A DNA stretch of 64,000 bases from Cristatella mucedo (taxonomy: Eukaryota > Bryozoa > Phylactolaemata > Cristatellidae), in NCBI GenBank assembly GCA_009760855.2, contig WPIO01000014.1, forward strand, positions 3,340,501 to 3,404,500, read 5' to 3'. The position numbers and the translations under genes are program-made. The notes beneath the pieces are model-generated. The model saw only the letters and a program-made list of their open reading frames with translations. It made no database searches and was not told where the DNA came from. The stretch's first letter is position 1, and every line of letters starts with the position of its first letter. Positions 1-11,525 of this stretch are shown piece by piece.

Positions 1-662
1 ACTAGGCATGCGATGGATGCTGCATGCATGACAGCAGTATGACCTTGTTTGTACATAGGTGCTGCGAGTGCAGATAGTAGTCGGCATTCTTAAAAGCAGA
101 GAGTATATCATGAGGCACCCTGTCAATGGATAGGCATGAAATTTTATGTTGACTAGCTGACTTATAGACAGCAAACGAAATAATACCGCATGGTCACCAG
201 TTCATTTCACAGCTGCCTTGTAAAAAGATACCATAAAGGCAGAGACAAATATTCGAATATTCTCTATGACAGCCACCTCACGACAGTGTAAGACTGCAGT
301 ACAGGACGCTGCGACAAGAATGTAATGTAGATGCAAGCAAATGCAAAAGCCTGAACTAGATAGGAGCCGCTAAAGACCCAGCTGCAGGTTGGCTGGCTGT
401 CAATACCAGCAACTCTAAAAACTTGTGTAGATACCTGCATGCTGTAATCGCGATGGAGATGCTTGAGATTAGCAACAAAAGAAGTGATTGGATAGGCATA
501 CACAAATTACGAGGCTACAATTGCTGCGTTTCCCCCGTCTCCTTGCTTATTGTAACCACCTTCAAGTCTCAAGATTTGTGGCACTAAAGCTGTATAGGGC
601 GGGTTTGCTCACTGAGCCGTCAGGGCCAGGGCTACCTCTGTATAAGGCCGACGCGTGTATGC

Positions 663-665
<3 letters not shown>
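1..665. other. Non-coding, nothing recognised
   Basis: No open frame in this stretch resembles a known domain and no repeat of the families found elsewhere in the window was recognised. It lies downstream of the minus-strand carboxypeptidase exons, so it is probably intron of that gene, but this is inference. Confidence 0.4.

Positions 666-737
<72 letters not shown>
666..737. repeat. (CA)n microsatellite
   Basis: Uninterrupted CA dinucleotide repeat of about 36 units, followed by a looser CA-rich stretch to about 785. Open frames across it are translations of the repeat only. Confidence 0.98.
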
Positions 738-741
<4 letters not shown>

Positions 742-2245
742 GCTAATGCGCGCACACACACAGCATGTACACAGGGCGCACACAGGCATCATTGGTGAAA
801 GATCGATTAAGCTGCAGCTCGTTGTCTTGAAGTGTAGCCAGATATTTCGAATTCTTTTTTTAAATCAACAAACAGTACCAATCCTTTTCAACAGGCCAGT
901 GACTGTAAAAAAAAGACTAAAAAAGGTCTGCACCTGCAACTAACCGTGAAACGATCACGATTTTTGGAAGATAGCACAGAGGAGGCATTACACTGAATCA
1001 GCCTCGCCCTCCACTACTCAGTATCAAAGCAATAACGTGAGCACGTGGTGAGCATATGCGCACCTCCAGGAGCATGTGCCCAGCAGGATTGACTCAGTCG
1101 AGAATGGCACAGTGTTCCACGTGGGTCACACTGCAGCCGCTCACAGAACATGCAGTGATCCGACAACAGTATTGTCGAATGGAATCGAATGCGAATGCAA
1201 CTGGTTAAAATATCATTCAAACCAGACTGCTGAACAGCTGTTCTCTCATCGAAGGCTTGCCCCAGGCCATCAGAGGCCCTGGCCTTCCAGGGCTCGCTTG
1301 CAGCTGGCCCATTGTAAGGATTAGCAAGCAGAGAAACAAAGAGGCGCGATTATCAGACCCACTCAACTCGATTTGGCTAATGTACGGCGATTGTACTAAA
1401 CACCGGGTGCGTCGAGACCAGAATTAGCAAGACGACTGTTCAGGGTTAATCGGCTAACCCTCCTCAGTAGTTGTGGATTACAGTCGCTGTGAGACATCAG
1501 TTGCATCTCACCGGGAAGTAGTAGGGCAAAGCAGCAGACTCTCGCTCCGATATCCTCATTACCTAAAACACGATCTTTGTCCCTCATAACCTGAAACATC
1601 CAGGTTTCCAGGTTTCGGGCAAAGCGTGGAGACGGCTCTATCGCGCGAGCTCACGAAACACCGGTGCAATTTTAGTCTTGAGGTAGCTTCTCTGGCCGAA
1701 GCTGCGTCAGGGCTTGAATGTGCATAGGCGGAACAAGTCGAGGCACCAAATACGCTTACAGCAGTGCCCATCTGCAGTTCCAAGTTTGCTACTACGCTAC
1801 CGTAGCTACCGGAATCAGGAGGATTCAGAGGCTTTTCATCGGCCAGTCGATCTGTCGCTCTGCTCGCGTCACTGCAGCAGAGCGGTTCGGGCTCGTGGCC
1901 ATTGCATTCTCAGTCGCCGTCGGGCGAGCTCGAGGTAGCGCCCCATCACCCAATTTGACCCACCTCCGCATGAAAGCGTGCCGACGCCTGGCCAACAATA
2001 TCTGGTTGGAGCTGCCCAGTCGTAGTCAGCCTCCTATTTTGGTGCCTCCGCGGAACAAACTAAGGGCAGCACAGACAGGCCCAATCTAATTACGAGCATC
2101 GACAGAAAAAGATCGAAATGCTAGGCGGGCGAGTACAGGTACAGCTACGAAAGTACTGCTACTGTGAGTGGTGGCTATCAAGGGCACGATTTCGCGGCGG
2201 CCGAGAGACAGCAGCGAAAGGCACTCATCGACATGTCCAACTCAC
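738..2245. other. Probable carboxypeptidase intron, nothing else recognised
   Basis: About 1.5 kb searched on the minus strand for the next carboxypeptidase exon (expected to begin the catalytic domain, with the HxxE zinc motif later). None was found. Positions 1257-1310 carry a self-complementary GC-rich motif resembling the units of the array at 61.7-62.7 kb. Confidence 0.35.
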
Positions 2246-2324
2246 CTCCTGATGCGAATGGTACGACTCAAGAAAGTTGGGTGCCGATCGTTTGCTCCGT
2301 ACAGGTTCTTCAGCATCAATGACA
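2246..2324 (-). CDS. Metallocarboxypeptidase (M14A) propeptide exon, second of two
   Basis: A 79-bp exon read on the minus strand. The acceptor AG is at 2326-2325 and the donor is GTGAGT from 2245 downward. One base completes the serine codon split across the intron from the exon at 2418-2551; 26 codons follow and end in phase 0. The peptide VIDAEEPVRSKR continues the conserved propeptide end (LISNL plus a V-x-x-E segment), and is followed by SAPNFLESYHSHQE, which sits where the Y-rich start of the mature enzyme is expected. RSKR fits an R-x-K/R-R processing site just before the mature enzyme. The enzyme family removes C-terminal residues from peptides with a zinc active site, none of which lies in this exon. 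Catalytic exons should be at lower coordinates, outside the window. Confidence 0.8.
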
Positions 2325-2417
2325 CTGCAACGATTTCATCGTGACCCCAGTGACATCAGTCGTCGGGAATCCACTGAGATCACGGTGGCTGCAATACTGC
2401 CGTTATAAAACCACTAC

Positions 2418-2551
2418 CTTTGCAAATTGCTGATGAGGATCTCATATTCGACGCCGTGTTCCTGAAAGAGCTGTTTAACCTTCTGTAGCTCATCCGGTGC
2501 GATGTGAATGTCGACGGGTCGATTCTTTGCTGGCTGCTTCCAAAAGTCCAC
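2418..2551 (-). CDS. Metallocarboxypeptidase (M14A) propeptide exon, first of two
   Basis: A 134-bp exon on the minus strand, with acceptor GCGTAG at 2557-2552 and donor GT at 2417-2416. Reading in phase 0 it encodes 44 residues starting VDFWKQP and ending YEILISNLQ, with two bases left over that join the next exon. The D-F-W-K opening and the Y-x-[IV]-L-I-S-N-L ending are the hallmarks of the activation domain of pancreatic-type carboxypeptidases, which blocks the active site until cleaved. The ending is closest to the carboxypeptidase B type, but A and B cannot be separated without the catalytic domain. The intron between the two exons is only 93 bp (2325-2417). The preceding exon, with signal peptide and propeptide start, was searched for upstream and not found; it may lie beyond the GA-rich repeat at 2.9-3.4 kb or outside the window. 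The frame is intact, so there is no sign of a pseudogene. Confidence 0.85.
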
Positions 2552-2873
2552 CTACGCAAAAAACGACCAACGACTCGCTCGCCAGTTCATTCCAGGCAAA
2601 GCTGTGACTCCTAAGCAGCGTGCAGTTGTCGTCGGCATTAAAAAGAGCGGCTTGGACGCGAAAAGCGGGTTGTCATGACTACACCCGAGGTAGGCATATT
2701 GACTGAGAAGACGGCTTGAGTTCAAGCGTCTATAACTGTGTTTAGAGTACCTTCATTCGGGATATTTGGCATTGTTGAAGAATCAGTCGTCTTTGGCAGT
2801 TTCCACATTATGAAGCAACGTGAAACTGGGCTCATGTATGCCTTATGAGAAACTTTACAAAGAAGATAAAAGG

Positions 2874-3403
<530 letters not shown>

Positions 3404-4261
3404 ACCGCGACGGTAGCTGCAAGGAGGCAGTAAAAGTCATTGCCTGACTAAACTGACTCTAGATAGGTAATAACTGCTTCCGTTTAACAACTGGGTTCGG
3501 TTCAACCGTAGCTGCTTCAGAAGGAGCCACTTATTGATACACACGATGGCTGTTCCTTCAGTCTTATCTCTCTTCGCCCCTGATGGAGTTCGACAGCTTC
3601 GATGCTTTGGTTAATCGGAGGAGCACGACGGCTGACTGCAGCCGCGACTGCTCAGCTGCGAGTGGACTTCGAGCCGATGGTATTTTGGAGCCGATTCGCT
3701 GACCCGGTAAAACACCTAGAATGGCTCTGAATAGGAGACATTGAGAGATCTGACGACTGAACGGAAAGCGCATCTTCACCGATACACCTGCTCAGGAACT
3801 TTCGGAAGGGTGAACCTTGGCCAGCTTTTGGGGGACGGGGACGGGCGCCACCTTCGTAGGGCACGGCTCTACCGAGAAGGCCAAGAGAGTCAAGCGGTTA
3901 GAAAAGCTGTCTGCCAGTCGCGAGCACACCAGTGGCGGGAAAGAATGTCCAAAAGGGTACTTAGATATCAGGCTCCGAATTTCGATGCACGGCTTGAGGT
4001 TAGTGATTTCTGCTGAGGCCATAAACACGCCGTTGCAGTTACTGGGGAAAAGGCAGCCATAAGCTCAAGTATACAAAACTAGAAAATCTCGAGCCTCAAG
4101 TCTTGTGGTCTAATGATTCCTAGAGCGAAAATGAAATGAATAGGAAAATGTATAAGGTGGAAACCTATTATTTAAAGTGGCTAATACGCCTCTGTGAATG
4201 AAGGTTCGAGCAAACTTTAGTGTTCAGCCTACCCAGTGCAAACTAAGATGCTTGTTATATC
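3404..4261. other. Unassigned; minus-strand frame open with one stop
   Basis: Between 4028 and 3564 the minus strand has one frame with a single stop, and no recognisable domain. There is no splice or homology support, so it is not called a gene. Nothing else is seen. Confidence 0.3.
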
Positions 4262-4575
4262 GTTATCGACTTCAAGGTTATGTCGCACAATTCTAGGTTC
4301 CCTCATTCTCTTGACTCGGCCTACATATCTGAAATATTTCCGAATCGGACCTAACTACCTGAAAAGCTTTCTAATCAGGCTTCTCATCTTGTCAACCGCT
4401 CTTTTGGCTCTAGAGGTTTAGGCAGTGCCGTTAACCTACCCCTTTGGGGACCGTGCCTACTGTTCCTGTGCTCGCGAATTAAACTCATTAGTGACTGAAA
4501 TCACGATATTTCCTGTCTTGAATAGACATTTAAAAGGAAGCTAAACATTCACCCATTTCTCACAATGATTACTTC
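4262..4575 (+). mobile_element. Old L2-type LINE remnant (3' part of ORF)
   Basis: Diverged but collinear with the intact LINE at 8500-8770. It has the TTCAAGGTT..GTCGC stretch, the conserved GGGGACCGTGCC block (GDRAF region) and the ACATTTAAAAGGAA stretch before the end of the ORF. Several deletions and stops. It stops before the usual hairpin and TTA tail. Confidence 0.7.
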
Positions 4576-4601
4576 CCCTTCCGATTTGTCGTCTATGAGG
4601 G

Positions 4602-4765
4602 CCACAATAGATCAGGGGGTAAGGTGCTCGCTCTTCTAAATTGACGTCACGGGTTCGAATCCGGCAGTGGGCGATCCTTTATTGCCAACTGCAATCGGCG
4701 GGGATAGCCGTTACGGCGCTTCTAACGTCTATGCAGACGAGGCTTGGAAACCAGCTAACATTTAT
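4602..4765 (+). mobile_element. SINE family B copy (tRNA-like)
   Basis: Head resembles a tRNA with an exact pol III B box, GGTTCGAATCC, at about 4652-4662. The body runs through TTTATTGCCAACTGCAATCGG to a GATAGCCGTTACGGC hairpin segment and an AAACCAGCTAACATTTATTT end, matching the other family B copies at 58592, 34805 and 15985. Confidence 0.8.
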
Positions 4766-5079
4766 TTATCTAGCATGTGCTCATACGTGCTGAAATTGTA
4801 CATACAATCACTAATAGGTTAGAATGTTTCCTTTTTCATCAGGTGCATAGTGCCTCATGGAAAGTGACTTAGTTCTCAAAGGGGGCATTAGTGTTCTTTT
4901 ATTCAAGCCAGCAGAGTGCCGATTTGAGGATTGAACAATGTATACGAATGCACATTGAGGAGTGCTCGCTGATCGCGTGGCTAGCAATGAAGGTTAATGA
5001 GATGCAGTTGACAAGAGCCACTCTTCAATAGGAGAAACTCAACGAAGGTAGACACCACGCGGTGGTGGAAGACAGTGAA
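4766..5079. other. Nothing recognised
   Basis: About 310 bp between two SINE copies. No repeat, exon or structured element recognised. Confidence 0.35.
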
Positions 5080-5202
5080 AAGCCCCCAAGCGCTTAGGGT
5101 GCTCGCCCAGAGCAAGGTCTGAATGAGGTCGCGGGCTCGAGCCCCGAGGCATATGTGAAGCGCCTGATTAGAGATTAAGTTCTCTCGGGGCGCTATATAA
5201 AT
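5080..5202 (+). mobile_element. SINE family A copy (tRNA-like head, LINE-like tail)
   Basis: tRNA-like head (AGGGTGCTCGCCC, then GGGCTCGAGCCCC as degenerate B box), followed by a tail beginning GAAGCGCCTG and ending GGGGCGCTATATAAAT that mimics the 3' hairpin of the L2-type LINE. It sits just upstream of the near-complete LINE. Confidence 0.85.
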
Positions 5203-5647
5203 GAAAATGAATTATATAGCTTGAGACGGCTGCCAAGCTGACGCCGAGAGACTGTCGAGAGATCTGACGAGAAGACAGAGCGAATTCAAATTACTTTCTC
5301 TGTTGCTAATCTGTCTCTGCTTGCGTGCTACTACAATGGCTCCTATTGCTCACGTCTCCTCGATAGGCGCCCGATAGTCTTCCTCGCCGGCCCGAGATCA
5401 TCAAACTCGGCATCTGCCTCGCCTCCTGACATAGAGCGCTCTAACGTGCGTTCGTGTTCGTTGCAGAATTCTTCCGAAGACCGAAGCTCTTGCGAACATC
5501 GTATACGGAAACGATACGGCTAAGACCTGTTTAAAGTTATTGTGATTGTCATTTGACCGTAGCGCGTAAGAAATTACGTGCTTATGGACATCTAAACGCT
5601 TATCGCTTCGGGCTGCTGGGTCTCCCACGCCGGCGGCTCCCTTAGCT

Positions 5648-8600
5648 ATGCCGGCGGCTAGTAACCTGCTTGTTAGTTATGATCGTCAGCAGCTGCTATC
5701 GCTACGTCATCGTAGATCAAATGCATTCCTAGATATTAATGTTGTTGCTAAGATTCATGAACTATGCATTAACAAAAGAAAAGCACCCCGTAGCCGCTGA
5801 GGTGGCCGGAACCGCCAGCTCAGACGCCGCTCGTTGGGCGGGAACTTCGAGCTGAGTACCCGCTCGTTTGGTATTCCTAGCATTGTCTCGAACCGCTTAG
5901 CACGCTCCCCCACATGCGTCACTGTAAATCTCTCTAACTTAGTGGTCATCAGGCCTGTTGTAACTCCATCGGCCAGACTTAACGCTTGCCTTTGGAATCC
6001 TCGCTCAATGTGCAATAAACCTCTGGTAATAAGCGACCTCATTTCTGAAAATGGTATTGACCTGCTCGCCCTAACTGAAACCTGGCTGAAATCGATAAAC
6101 TGCCCGACAATTAAAGACACTACTCCATCCGGTTTCTCGTTCTTTCACACCCCTAGATCAATCAAAACTGGAGGTGGGGTTGCTATTATCGTGCGCTCGA
6201 AATTCAACTTCAAGCCATTTGCAGTACCCTCGAAGCAATCTTTTGAATCAATTGTCTTGGTCTCACCCGAAAACAAGCTACCGATAGTGGCAGTAGTCTA
6301 TCGCCCACCAGGTACCAAATCCTCCTTTATCTCAGATTTCTCGGATCTCATTTCGATTCTGTGTGCAAGAAATCGATCCTTCCTCGTTATGGGTGATTTC
6401 AACGTTCGCTTTGATAACTTATCTGACGCTTTCAGCACCGAATTTCGTGTATTGACTGACTAATTGTCTCTTGTGGCTCATGTGCATGGCCCTACCCACA
6501 TCAAGGGTCACACACTCGACCAGATTTTCTCATACAACTGCACTTTATCATCACCAATTATTACCAAATCCTGCTTATCTGACCACATGCAGATCTCATT
6601 CAATCTACAGTGTGTGCCATCATCCTCCTCTAAAATAATCTGTGAATCGCGAAACCTCAAGACCCTTGACATCGATGCTGTCCGTGCGAGAATATCTGCT
6701 TCGACTCGGCTGCTCAGTCCTCCCTCCGATCTGTCATCAGTGGTAGATAGCTACAACACGACACTAGCTGACACGGTCGAAGAGTTTGCACCTCTGACAA
6801 AGCGCACTGTGCGCACCCGCCCAGACGGCCTATGGTTTACCACAGACATTAAACTAGCCAGGTCTACTAAACGAAAGCTTGAAAAAGCATACACAAGATC
6901 CGGACTAACTGTCCATCGACAGGCATATGAAGACTACTGTAAGTCGTACCAATCGATCCTAGCAAAGGCCAAGTCTAGCCTCTATAGAAACATTGTTGAA
7001 TCACAGATGTACAATCCAAAAATGCTGATGTCGACAATAAACCATCTCCTCAACCGTTCCCAGATTAGCTCCTTACCTGATGATCCTTGTGATGATCTAT
7101 CCGATCGCTTCTCTCGATTCTTTGTGCAGAAGATAGACAAGATCAAGGAATCCATCCCTGCGATGACAACCTCCCCACTAGAATGCTGTTCCTCGGTTCC
7201 TGACTGCACCTCAATGTCCGCATTTAAGCAGGTCACTAGTGATCTAGTCCTAAAGTTCGTATCGCAATCAAAGAAGACAACAAGTCCTCTGGACCCTATT
7301 CCCACTGTCCTGCTCCTACGTTGCATTGATCTGCTGCTGCCATGCATAACTACCATCATTAATATGTCATTAGCCTCAGGTCAGGTCCCAGCACCTTTCA
7401 AAAAAGCTGTAGTCAGGCCACTTCTCAAGAAAGCTACACTAGACCAAGAGAACTTAAGCAACTACCGCCCAGTCTCCCTTCTACCATTTCTATTAAAGAC
7501 ACTGGAACGGGTCGTGGCAGACCAGCTAAACTCATATATCGAAACCTCACACCTTGCTACTAAGTTCCAGTCCGGCTTTAGAGCTAATCACTCCATAGAG
7601 TCAGCATTGCTTAGGGTATACAATGACCTACTTAGGAATGCAGACATGTGTAGAGTGTCTCTGCTTGTTTTGCTCGATCTTTCGGCAGCTTTTGACACCA
7701 TCGATCACAAAGTTCATCTAGAGCGCCTCTCATCTCGCGTGGGCATCACTGGCACTACTCTGCACTGTTCAGGTCCTATCTCAGTGGGAGACTCCAGAGT
7801 ATTGACGTGAATGGACAAAGATCATCTGAAGTACCTCTGAAATATGGAGTACCTCAGGGCTCCGTGCTAGGTCCGGTTCTTTTCACGGTTTATACTCTCC
7901 CTCTTGCTGATGTGATTGCTAAGCACAATCTAAGCTTTCACTTCTATGCGGATGACACTCAGTTGTACCTTTGCTTTGATTCCTCCCAGCCTTCGAGCAC
8001 CTCAAATTCTGCTTGCATTGATGACATCCGCACATGGATGGCAGCAAATTTTCTAAAACTAAACGATGACAAAACTAACTTACTAGTTATGGGCAAACCC
8101 GGTGTGATTCAGAAATTGGAAAGGCTGATGCTCAAAATTGGCTCTGCCATCATATCTCCTGTCGAATCAGTGCGAAATCTAGGTGTCATATTCCAAAGCG
8201 ACCTCTCGTTAGACGACCATATCAGCTCCACGGTCAAATCTGCCTATTTTCAGCTTCATAATATTGCTAAAATTCGGGCTTGTTTAGATAAGGATACCAC
8301 GTCCAAGTTGGTCCATGAATTCGTGACATCTCGTCTCGACTTCTGCAACTCACTGCTTACTGGCCTCCCACCAAGTGCGATCAGGCGATTGCAGCTGGTG
8401 CAAAACTGCGCAGCTAGGCTTGTCTGTCGTGAGCGTCGCAGTTGCCACATTACTCCACTTCTCGCCGACCTGCACTGGCTATCAGTCATGCAATGGATCG
8501 ATTTCAAGGTTTTGTCGCTCACTTTTAGGTCCCTTCATTCTTTGGCTCCAGCCTGTCTCCCAGATCTACTCCCCCACCAGGCCAAGCATCGTACCACCTG

Positions 8601-8793
8601 CTTTTCGGAATCCAACAGTTTACCAATACCTCGTACACACCTCAGATCCTTTGGAGACCGTGCATTTAGTTCGTATGCTCCCAAAGCCTGGAACTCCCTC
8701 CCGACCTGCGTCAGTACGTCCCCTGACCTGACCACATTTAAAAGGAACTTAAAAACACACCTATTTAGGACAGCATTTAGTGGGTCCCTGTGA
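5648..8793 (+). pseudogene. LINE ORF: AP-endonuclease and reverse transcriptase, lightly disabled
   Basis: One frame of about 1,048 codons from ATG 5648, interrupted by an in-frame TGA (5798-5800), an in-frame TAA (6461-6463) and a one-base deletion near 7770-7774 that shifts the frame; reading resumes through 8793. Order of domains: basic N-terminal segment; endonuclease with LNACLWNPRSM, a TETWL motif, VVYRPPG and VMGDFNV; a linker; reverse transcriptase with [22 protein letters not shown] and the catalytic YADD near 7948. It ends with the conserved [12 protein letters not shown] and ARLVCRERR region of L2-type elements. The endonuclease would nick target DNA and the RT would prime on it. 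With two stops and a frameshift, the copy should be inactive. Confidence 0.92.
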
Positions 8794-9006
8794 TTCATCC
8801 TTCACGTGCTTATGCGTGCTGACACTGTGCATGCTGCCACTAACCACATTTGCATGCTGACCCTGTGCATGTCACCCCTAACCAGGTTATTCATTTTGTT
8901 TGTTTTTCAAGCATGATTTTACTTACCATTTATTTGCATTTCCCTTTGCAGCAAATGTAAAGCGCCTAGAAAGAGATTAAGTTCTCTGAGGGCGCTTTAT
9001 CAAGTA

Positions 9007-9007
<1 letters not shown>

Positions 9008-9060
<53 letters not shown>
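9008..9060. repeat. (TTA)n 3' tail of LINE
   Basis: Eighteen TTA-type units ending the LINE. L2/CR1 elements usually end in short tandem repeats rather than poly(A), so this is the element tail and not an independent microsatellite. Confidence 0.9.
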
Positions 9061-9968
<908 letters not shown>

Positions 9969-10559
9969 TTTATATGTATATATAACTCACGCCGCGTTTT
10001 TGTTGAATGACCAGCCAAAGCAGACGCGCCGAACTCAGGTTTGTAATAAAAGACCTGATATTGAGCCTTTGCTGCTCATTGTCATCTTCACGTGGCCCTT
10101 TCCCGCTAAAAAGCGTAATTCGAGCCCAGCTATCTTTCGCGACCAAGTGCAGATACACGAGCAGCTTTGTTAGTACACGGAATTCACAGCAAGCTTCGAA
10201 GGTAAATGATAAAGCTAACCGACTTTTGCATACTGCATAGCTGTTGACCAGTTTAAATGGCTGGTCAGGATAGTGCAGGAAGTGTGTCCATGGCGCAGCC
10301 AATCGTCTACGGTTGAAGTACCGCGTCAAAAATGTTGGCTGCACCATCAGCCAGCTTCATCTAGCATTAAACACCCCAAAGGGTCAACCAAACGTTTGGA
10401 ATATATATATACGTTCCTTGGAAGGCATACATCGTGAAGTTCACAGTGCGGCTCGCCATCCTTAGAAATCCTAATCATGAGCTCTTGCGACAAAATGAGT
10501 TAGAAGCAGAAGACAGTAACGTAAAGTAAAGGGTAAATACTTGAACAGCATCATTTACG
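9969..10559. other. Nothing recognised
   Basis: About 590 bp without recognised repeats or exons. Confidence 0.3.
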
Positions 10560-10685
10560 TAGCGTCAGAAAAGCCCTGGCGGCTATCGCCAGCTTTGCAG
10601 CGGGCATTAAAGGACCGCCTGCTGCTGGACTCGGACCAGCGACCTGGGTCCTGAAGGGCTAGCACCTTCGTCTGGGCTGAGACCC
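10560..10685 (-). mobile_element. Diverged SINE family B copy
   Basis: Read on the minus strand it follows the family B layout: tRNA-like head, a degenerate B box (the reverse complement of GGACTCGGACCAGC), and the GCTTTGCAGCGGG/GGCTATCGCC tail region. It is more diverged than the other copies, so probably an older subfamily. Confidence 0.55.
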
Positions 10686-10794
10686 AAGGGCGACGGTAGC
10701 TCGGAAGGTGTAGTGTGGTCGCGCGACCACACCTATCCGTTTTACAGGCTCTGCAGTGTACGGCAATGGCGACGTGATAAAGATTGGTGCATCG

Positions 10795-11190
10795 GCCTCT
10801 GTCTATGTCATCATATCTGAATACTTCCCTAAACAGGCTTCGCATTGTAATGCTTTTCTTTAGTAGTGCCTCTAACCAAATCAAACCCTTCAGAAACCTC
10901 ACCTTCAGTTTCTATGTCCCCATAGGTTAGAAATTCATTACTGAATGACGTCATGGCATCCGCTGACTTGACGACATTTAAAAAGAAGCCAGAAACCCAC
11001 CTGTTCCTCGCAGCATTTGCTCCGTCCGTGCGTACTGTCCTTTGAGTGCTCATTCGTACTGTCGCTGAACGTATTATCACTAACTAGTTGACACGCTTTC
11101 TATCCATCGTAGGGAAAATGTCTTGGCAGAGATTTAGTTCTCTTGGGGTTTTATACAAGTGTATCATTCTTGTTGATAATATTAGCTTGC
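10795..11190 (+). mobile_element. Diverged L2-type LINE 3' end
   Basis: The CTGACTTGACGACATTTAAA block at about 10962-10981 and the CACCTGTTCCTCGCAGCATTTG stretch (LF.TAF at the LINE ORF end) are followed by a decayed 3' region with AGAGATTTAGTTCTCTTGGGG hairpin remnant near 11130. No TTA tail is left. Confidence 0.65.
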
Positions 11191-11525
11191 CGACAGATTG
11201 CTCGGAGTTCACTCCCTCGATAAGCCAAGGCGGCTGCGGTGAGCAATTAAGACGCCGAATGGAGCGGCGGCGGCGGCAATGTTGCACAGCGACATTGCCG
11301 CCGGAGCCCGGGAGGACGGCGGTAGAAGGAATCGACCGAGAACTTAAAAAAGCGAAGCAAACGCCGCCACATTATGGTATGGCTATCGGCGACGCACTCC
11401 AGGGCAAACGAACGACAGTCGGCAAAATACGAACGCGTGCCGCGGGCTTCAAACTGGTGCATTACCCTATGAGTTCCCTGAAGGAATTAGGTGAGCTGGC
11501 GACGCAATTGTCTGAAAGCATTTAA
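11088..11525 (+). other. Open frame with possible start at 11260, unrecognised
   Basis: A frame stays open for 146 codons, but its first 100 bp lie in LINE remnant. From ATG 11260 it would encode about 88 residues beginning MERRRRQCCTA with GIDRELKKAKQTPP in the middle. A GTGAGC at about 11490 could serve as a splice donor after SSLKELG. I recognise no domain. A 12-bp perfect inverted repeat (11271-11282 and 11292-11303) lies inside the putative first codons. It could be a first coding exon, or a chance frame in GC-rich sequence. Confidence 0.2.

Larger units (their letters stand above)
5220..9060 (+). mobile_element. Near full-length L2/CR1-clade LINE
   Basis: Non-LTR retrotransposon of about 3.8 kb; the 5' end is not defined and 5220 is an estimate. 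It has a GC-rich 5' untranslated region, one long ORF from ATG 5648 with endonuclease and reverse transcriptase domains, and a 3' untranslated region of about 215 bp. The 3' end has a hairpin (stem 8959-8966 with 8991-8998, inner stem 8972-8976 with 8983-8987) and a (TTA)n tail at 9008-9060. The TTA tail and hairpin recur on more than ten shorter copies in this window, showing that this family is the dominant mobile element here. The low number of lesions points to a young copy. Confidence 0.92.

Noticed and set aside
4602-4680. Possible tRNA gene (exact B box and A-box-like start)
   Set aside because: No cloverleaf can be closed, and the segment continues into the SINE family B tail found in other copies. 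The same applies to the other tRNA-like heads.
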